16,045 nt of DNA from Saccoglossus kowalevskii (Eukaryota; Hemichordata; Enteropneusta; Harrimaniidae), in assembly GCF_000003605.2 (NCBI RefSeq), contig NW_003135357.1, forward strand, positions 155,770-171,814, given 5' to 3'. Within the stretch, counting starts at the first letter, position 1, and every line of letters starts with the position of its first letter. A program made the translations under genes and the position numbers. Positions 10,407 through 16,045 of the stretch are shown here, in pieces. The notes below the pieces were generated by a model. That model did no database searches, was not told the origin of the DNA, and worked only from the letters and a program-made list of their open reading frames with translations.

Positions 10407-13400
10407 GTAATTTAGGGGGTTATTTATTGTATTAAGCATGTATATTTTGAATTGTCATATTATTTTGAAATTTGTTATGTTATGGTTTAATTGTTGCGAT
10501 GGCTTAAAAAAGATGCTTTCTATTTATGGAAGGTGTTTTGCAATAATTTAGCAAACGCCTATATAACATGCATTTTTGAAATAACCCGCTTCCCTCATTT
10601 AACCCCATTTTTTTATATTTTGATATGCCAAAAAGCATGAAATTGTTACACGGGGTCTATTCGGTAAATTTCGTGTCTTCGCAGGTTAATATGTTAACTC
10701 TTTATTTAAAAAAAATAAATATGTATTTGTTAATGTTTATTAAAATATATGACTTCATAATATGATAAATATGTGACATGTGCCATATATCAGATCTGTT
10801 AGACATGGAAAATGGTGTTCAATGCAGATAGCACCATATATTGCAAAAGGCCTACCATATTTCAAAACATTCTCTTTATTGAAAGTGAAATCCATGTCAT
10901 TCCATTTAACCCTCGGTCAGTATGACAGTGGCTCTTCGGTGCATTGTATACATAATAAACAGTTAAAAACACCTAAAATCAATTACAAAATTATTTAATA
11001 ATTTATAACCAGAAGTTAACAATAAAATCACATATGTAACAACTGTTACCGAATTACTATTAGTATTATGCATTTGTCAGGAACCATTTTGACCATACAA
11101 CAGTGAACAGAGAAAAGTAACCAATTCGCATATTCAAACCTAGGAACAATGTAACCAAAAACCATACAGTGGCTGTCCCACCAAAAATATCATAGTAAGA
11201 GCCACACAGTGAGTGGGTTTTAAAGACAAGTCACAACATATTTTGATGCTGCATAATACATCAGGCAGCTGTCAATAGACTAATTTGAATACATACGGAC
11301 AGCCCAATTAGTAACCATGACTTTTGTAATAGCGCCCTCTGCGACAAAATCGAAGCAGAAATAAAGAAACTGATCTCAACTACAGAAGGCCACAATCACA
11401 ATAGACGATCAAATTTAAAAGAAAAACTGTGGTTATATAATTTGTTATATAAGAGCGTGTATTGAGGTAACGAGATTCCGTACCAAGATATTTCAATATG
11501 AAGTTTAACTAAAGTTTGACTAAAGCTCAAGCAACCTGTCGGCTCATATAGATTTCAAACAATCATTATGCATCAACGTAATCCATTGTGAATAGAACAT
11601 TTTACAAGAAATGGTTTTATTGTGTTTCAAGTCTTAGATTTATGAAAAAAAGAAATTTTTGAAAAACCCAAGTTCCTTTAATATGGTGAACTGCTACGTT
11701 TAGGGAGTACCAGCTTTATTTTTATTACGATATGTGATATGTTCATTTGCCTCATGAGTGAAATACACTGTTGTCTGTAACTGTATTTCGCGATCTGTAG
11801 ACCAACATCAATGTAAAGGGATCTTCATTTCTTATTCATTAATATCAGTAAATGAGTAAGCTTTTTGCATGTTGTAATTTGTAGGAGTTATCATACCAAC
11901 CATCGGGTGATGATCAAACTTTGAAATGTTATTTGTTATTAATTTCACACTAGTCAAGCTAATAATAATAACTAATTTATTTTAATTTAATTTTCATTAA
12001 TAATTCAAGCTAAATCTTCTAGCAATTGCTGTGTCAATGTCTATAAATAAATTATACCTCTTATTAACCTACTAAAACCTACCTACTAATAGGCTCACTT
12101 TTATGCAACCCGTAAATTATGTCACATTTTTAACTTATTTAACTTATTGAATTTTTATATATTTATTAATATACATAATATTTGTTCACGTGTCAAATAG
12201 TATGTATGTATGTTAATGTATTTATTATTAACCAATTATATTCGTATATATATTTTACATGTATATTTTCCCTTTGTAATAGCCATAATGACACCAAGTG
12301 ACGCTCCAGTCGATTGAAGGACAATTCAAAACAAAAATGTCAAACTTACAAAACTATGCCTGTGTAGAAAAAAACACAGAAACAAACGAGAAAAAACATG
12401 CCACCCCTCACCCCATGGCGAGAAAAAATGATTGAGTGGGGATAGTGCACACAAAAGCAATATCCCAATCATACAACAACATTCACAAATTGAGTAATAG
12501 CTAATCCATATCTCAACCATCTAGTTTGGAAGCCAGAAATCTCTGCTACAGTACTATGTCTGAAATAAAACCATAATAATACGAAAGTCATTGCTACATG
12601 TTAAATATGCAATCTATGACAATAAATACATAACAATATCCAATTAAATGAAAAATACTAGATTCGAACAGAATTATTGTGTTATATTTAAACCATGCCA
12701 CGTATAGTTACACCACCAACAAACAGTTTAGTAGATTTATACCGAATGAAAAACAGTAATATTGTAGGAGGTTCGGTTGAATTCCAACTTTTTTAATTGC
12801 ATGTAAAAGGCTTTCACACTAAATTTGTCTGAAGTTTTTACTGGTAAAAAATGTTGTACAATAGTTTTAATATTACTGAAGAAAATCACTGAAATAAAAA
12901 TTCAAATCATTTATGCAAGTTGCAAGTCTGAGAAAACAAATGACAGACAATCAATACAATTCAAACAACAACAAACAAAATATCATAAATAAACATCAGG
13001 AAATCAGTAGGTGAATTGTATATGAATTGTATGAGCGTATTACACTTGACATCCACCATATATCATTCTCAGTCAATATCAAATAGTTCTCAACAGACAA
13101 GTGGTATTCATGCCATCAGAGATATTGTAATCGCATATCAACTCATAGACCCTCTATGATTAACTCAATTAATTTAATTGTGTTATAAAGTTATAAATAC
13201 AGGTCTGAAAAGGAGGAGATGGATTAGATTCTGGATTTAGAAGTTTAGGGATAAACTAGATGATTTCCAGAAGAATGAGAAAACGGTTATATCTTATTAT
13301 TTATTACCGGTTACGTTATTTTATTTAATTCATTGATTGGTGTTCAAAATAATTGACTAATCATGAAATTCCAATTTCCTAGTTTTACTTGATACATTCA

Positions 13401-14439
13401 AACCTTTGGTTGAATCCTAATTTTTACATTATTTGAGCTTGAAAATATTATTTTACTATTCTACCCGCAAATTTGCATGTTGAGTAGGTCAAAAACATAC
13501 CCAAACGATCTGAAAATTTACAGTTATTTAACTAATTCATGAAAACGGAGTAAAACGGACTGACAAATCGTCAATCTACAAGTACATTGCATTCCTTTAA
13601 AACGACCAAACGAACGAAAAACAAACAAATGAACAAAAACACATCAGAAAGAGAATGATACTCAGAGTTTAGATATTTCAAAATAAGTGAGTTAATGTTA
13701 CGCTACATGTGTCATCAGTCATAAATTATTCGGAATTTTAGCTGCGCTGTCGACTTTGTCAAGCGGAGCTTGTTTGTTTAACTGCAAGCCTGATTGATTT
13801 GATCTTGGTGTTCATGTACCTTGGATAGACTTCTCTTAGATTTGTTCATTTCTTGATGATCTTTAATTCTCTAATTTTGGTAGAATTATTTTGTAAAAAA
13901 ATCCGATTGCTTTGATATTATACCTATAATTACTACAGGTGGACCTCTCTCAGATTTATTGTCAATGTTTCAACTGAGATGTGCATGTTAACAGTGGAGC
14001 TATCTAGTCTCTCAGGTATACTCCATACAGGGGTTCATGGTGCCATCTGAGATGCCATCTTATTCAGTGAATATGTGTTACTTATGCAGACAAAAAATGA
14101 TTTCCAGCTAAAATAAATAATCTACAGTATGTTTCAATTTTTTATTCTGTCATAAATAAAAACAGGAAGTAGTTTCCAAACGTTTAGTCAAATGTATGTT
14201 CGCTACACCCATCCTTAATGGTGAGTAATACATGCAAAATTGAAATGCCCTTATTTGTGTTCAGCATATTCAGTGTTCGTGATCTTGTTGAATATTGTGA
14301 TTCCCAGAAATAATAACCTTGATCAGTATCAAATAATATTGATCAGTATCTAACCACTAGATAGATACACTGGGATAGTGAATACAAACTTACAATGTAA
14401 TTAACATATATGCATGTCATTTATTCACGATTGCTTCAG
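10407..14439 (+). other. Putative long intron of the MLKL-like pseudogene
   Basis: These 4,033 bases lie between the GTAATT donor after the four-helix exon and the TTCACGATTGCTTCAG acceptor before the kinase exon. I see no convincing exon inside. The DNA is AT-rich, especially 11940-12260. Small features are an imperfect AAAC/GAAC tetranucleotide run at 13601-13643 and the 8-bp inverted repeat GGCTGTCC (11171-11178) / GGACAGCC (11297-11304). The frames at 10780-10998 and 12326-12520 look like chance. A linker exon between the two domains could have decayed beyond recognition. Confidence 0.45.
14319..14350. repeat. Short direct repeat, 20-bp spacing
   Basis: TTGATCAGTATC occurs at 14319-14330 and again at 14339-14350, with similar AATAA-rich sequence before each copy. 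It looks like a simple two-copy tandem duplication of about 20 bp. It lies within the putative intron, 90 bases before the kinase exon. Confidence 0.6.
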
Positions 14440-14597
14440 AGCACAATAGAAAAATCGATTAACCAAGTGATGAGCTCAAGATCATAGGAAGTGAAGAATT
14501 GAAAATTAAAGAACTGATAGAAGAAGGTCGAATCGGTAAAGTCTAAAAAGCTGTTTAAAAACAAGCACATTGTTGCTGTTAAACGATTCATAGAAAA
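14440..14597 (+). pseudogene. Protein kinase N-lobe exon (Gly loop and VAVK), broken
   Basis: After the acceptor CTTCAG the exon reads DELKIIGSEELKIKELIEEG, then RIGKV, a stop, KAV, a shift of frame, and KNKHIVAVKRFIEK. This is the order of kinase subdomains I and II: the glycine-rich loop (first Gly replaced by Glu in EEGRIG), the conserved Val, and the VAVK lysine that holds ATP phosphates. The pattern suits tyrosine-kinase-like (TKL) kinases, the group that includes MLKL and RIP kinases. Breaks are TAA at 14460, TAA at 14544, TAA at 14556 and an indel just after it. The exon ends AA|GTAAGT, a strong donor, in phase 2. It begins in phase 1, which matches the donor phase of the four-helix exon at 10406, so both probably belong to one gene. 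Confidence 0.75.
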
Positions 14598-14943
14598 GTA
14601 AGTGGAGCTATTTATATAGAAATTCACATACTTCTCTTTCACATGTGTATGTCACGTGGTTGCGCGATAGAAAATGTAATGTCCAAAAGAAAGCTTTCTT
14701 ACAAAATGACTGCCAAAAAGCACTTGTAATTTTGCCTTTCTGTTGTCTAACAACACTATTACCACGCTCGATGAACGCACAGCCGTTATAAACATAATAA
14801 CATAATGATTTACCACTAAGACCCCGAATTAAGTATAGCTTGAATATCTATGAGTTATATGATGTCTCAATATCGTCGCTGTACTGCCTCAAAATCCAAG
14901 CCAAAACAGCGTTTACTGTGCCTAGCCATATTTGTTTTGGTAG

Positions 14944-14988
14944 CTTGGCCAAGCGTTTTGATAAAAGAAGCAATCTGATTGGCTGTTG
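14944..14988 (+). pseudogene. Candidate alpha-C helix mini-exon
   Basis: A 45-base stretch sits between TTTGTTTTGGTAG and GTAAAC, so it has both splice borders. It keeps phase 2 on both sides and would encode LAKRFDKRSNLIGC. It lies where the kinase alpha-C helix should be, between the VAVK exon and the HxNI exon. The conserved Glu of alpha-C is absent, and the stretch is short, so this may be chance. CTGATTGGCTG (14976-14986), a CCAAT-type sequence, overlaps it. Confidence 0.22.
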
Positions 14989-15130
14989 GTAAACTGATTC
15001 TAAACTGCGAGTTCACTGTCATATACATACACACAGTTCTAATGAAATACTTCAAGGTAATAGCGGAATGTTTTGCCGGAACATTCACCTTGAAAATTCA
15101 AGATGACAATAACCTTGTTTTCTGTTTCAG

Positions 15131-15215
15131 TCATTGGAATATACAAATCATTTACCTTGTCACCATGATCCCCGGGGGACAGGACATCATAATTAAGGAA
15201 GTCTGTCGTAATTAA
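15131..15215 (+). pseudogene. Kinase subdomain IV-V exon (HxNI to hinge), broken
   Basis: The acceptor TTGTTTTCTGTTTCAG is strong. The exon begins with one base that completes a phase-2 codon, matching the donor at 14597. It reads HWNIQIIYLVTMIPGGQDII then IKEVCRN and a stop at 15213. In kinases the segment after alpha-C reads H-x-N-I-V, followed by strand beta-4, a turn, strand beta-5 and the hinge (typically I-x-M/K-E-Y/F-C). The PGGQD turn and the hydrophobic III before KEVC fit beta-4, beta-5 and hinge. The stop is made by a 19-bp tandem duplication (15190-15227). The reading is convincing with the neighbouring kinase exon, less so alone. Confidence 0.58.
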
Positions 15216-15227
15216 GAAAGTCTGTCG
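15190..15227. repeat. 19-bp tandem duplication in the kinase hinge
   Basis: TAATTAAGGAAGTCTGTCG (15190-15208) is followed directly by a copy with one change, G to A (15209-15227). Nineteen is not a multiple of three, so the duplication shifts the frame and creates the TAA at 15213. It is direct evidence of a disabling event in the decayed kinase. Confidence 0.85.
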
Positions 15228-15240
15228 TCATAAAATATTT

Positions 15241-15323
15241 CAGTTAGACATCACTACGGCCCTCTATCTGTGAAGTTTGTCCATCTTAGGCTGATTGGTG
15301 GCATTTGCAAATCATCAACTGTG
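15241..15323 (+). pseudogene. Possible alpha-E and catalytic-loop remnant of the kinase
   Basis: Frame 15241-15270 reads QLDITTALYL before a TGA, like the alpha-E helix of TKL kinases (DIA-x-AL-x-YL). In a second frame 15294-15323 reads IGGICKSSTV, where a working kinase would have an HRD/HGD catalytic motif followed by K-S-S-N-V/I. The catalytic Asp, the preceding His and the Asn are all missing. The order after the hinge is right, but the usual 20 or so residues between hinge and alpha-E are absent, implying a deletion. A frameshift lies between the two parts. This is a plausible continuation of the pseudogene, not a firm one. Confidence 0.38.
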
Positions 15324-15443
15324 TAAATAATTAAAATGTCCTGTTCTTATAATTACTTTTTCAGTCTGAGAAAAAAAATGTCAACGCTTATCTGACCAAT
15401 AGCTGCCAGTTTCTATTTCAGACAAGGCATTGGAGTTAGCCAC

Positions 15444-15539
15444 TGTACTAAACTGATCAGCATATAGCTGAATTTGTCGGAGAAATACTGGCGCCCAGTA
15501 CCATATAGACACAAAGAAGTATTTGTCCTGTTCGTATCA
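15444..15539 (+). pseudogene. Very tentative activation-segment remnant
   Basis: The frame reads CTKLISI, a stop, then LNLSEKYWRPVPYRHKEVFV. In kinases this zone would read x-VKL-x-DFG and later P-x-Y-x-APE-V-F. Only KLI, PVPY and EVF recall those positions, and both DFG and APE are lost or never existed. The spacing is shorter than usual. A TTTCTATTTCAG acceptor at 15410-15421 lies just upstream. Position downstream of the other kinase remnants is the main reason to mention it. Confidence 0.18.
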
Positions 15540-15549
15540 TAAATAACAA

Positions 15550-15561
15550 GCCATGCATGGC
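15550..15561. repeat. 12-bp perfect palindrome GCCATGCATGGC
   Basis: The sequence is its own reverse complement. It is isolated, with no hairpin loop and no matching partner elsewhere that I noticed. No function is assigned. Confidence 0.4.
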
Positions 15562-15700
15562 AAGGCACAGTCCCCGTTAATTATCAAATTTAAGATATAT
15601 AGTTTTGTTTATAGTAATATAGCTGGAATATAACCATGTCAGGAATATGACATTAAAATGATTGACATTTGTATCTGATCGTCAAGCAAATACTTGTCCA

Positions 15701-15879
15701 CATTGAGAGATATTGCTCTGGAACAGCATTCAAAATCAGCCATTTTGAATACATATATATATAACATGATGTATAACGAATATATAAAATTTGAATATAA
15801 TCAGTCAAAGCATTTAAGAGATATGGCTCTAGAAGCCCAATCCTTAAAACAAAATGGCCGCCAGTCAGATATTTTGAAT
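15701..15879. repeat. Two diverged direct copies of a repeat
   Basis: CATT-GAGAGATATTGCTCTGGAA (from 15701) matches CATTTAAGAGATATGGCTCTAGAA (from 15811) at about 20 of 23 positions. Both copies are followed 20-45 bases later by ATTTTGAAT (15742-15750 and 15870-15878). The open frame across them (15694-15888) therefore shows a repeated peptide pattern (LRDIALE, LRDMALE), but this reflects the DNA repeat rather than a gene. GATCGTCAA occurs at 15677-15685 and again at 16037-16045, exactly 360 bases apart, so a larger repeat unit may run past the window end. Confidence 0.55.
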
Positions 15880-16045
15880 CCAATCTGAAAAATAAAATGG
15901 CATGCATCAGGAACAGGAACATGTAATATCTAATGTATGTTATACGTTTGAACAAAATCCATTAATAAATGCAAGAAATGCTTGATATTTGAGGATTTTT
16001 TAGCACAAAATAGCTACCATTTGGCCACTTTGATAGGATCGTCAA

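Noticed and set aside
12653-12680. GTTCGAATC on the minus strand, a tRNA B-box match
   Set aside because: The flanking bases do not form a T-stem, and no A-box or acceptor stem is present.
14867-15088. 73-codon minus-strand open frame
   Set aside because: It runs opposite to the kinase remnants and matches nothing; likely a chance opening.
15694-15888. Open frames on both strands with a repeated LRDIALE/LRDMALE peptide, at first reminiscent of a kinase HRD loop
   Set aside because: The likeness comes from two DNA repeat copies; there is no His before RD and no kinase context around it.

Overview
The window looks like nuclear DNA from an invertebrate animal. It is AT-rich and gene-sparse, has short exons with GT-AG borders separated by kilobase introns, carries an AATAAA poly(A) signal, and contains a tRNA-derived SINE. 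A marine mollusc or similar lophotrochozoan would fit, but that is inference; the sequence does not fix the taxon. Most long open frames here are chance openings, many starting at GTG or TTG. Bacterial-style features (operons, ribosome binding sites, CRISPR) are absent.

Layout. 1-3480: AT-rich DNA with no gene I can support; it holds a nested inverted repeat and a palindromic E-box. 3491-5981: one intact two-exon gene on the + strand for a 124-residue DUF4440/SnoaL-like (NTF2-fold) protein. It has a TATA-like box, a dense CRE/AP-1/E-box cluster in the 5' region, one 1,877-base intron and a poly(A) signal 35 bases after the stop. 5982-8930: no confident gene; two weak, degenerate protein-like readings lie on the minus strand. 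About 8935-9222: a SINE on the minus strand with a tRNA-like head and two hairpins in its body. 9968-15323, perhaps to 15539: a broken gene on the + strand. 15677-16045: a repeat-rich end.

The broken gene is the most interesting content. Its first exon (9968-10406) encodes a region resembling the N-terminal four-helix-bundle domain of MLKL-like proteins, with three in-frame stops and signs of two frameshifts. About 4 kb downstream, a second exon (14440-14597) encodes the glycine-loop and VAVK segment of a protein kinase, again with stops and a frameshift, ending in a consensus GTAAGT donor. A third (from 15131) encodes the HxNI-to-hinge segment and is cut by a 19-bp tandem duplication. Weaker remnants of the alpha-E helix, catalytic loop and activation segment follow. 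Exon phases match from one exon to the next, so this reads as one decayed MLKL-like gene (four-helix bundle plus kinase). In vertebrates MLKL carries out necroptosis. The invertebrate role is not established, and this copy cannot make a full protein as sequenced. There is no sign that it works together with the DUF4440 gene.
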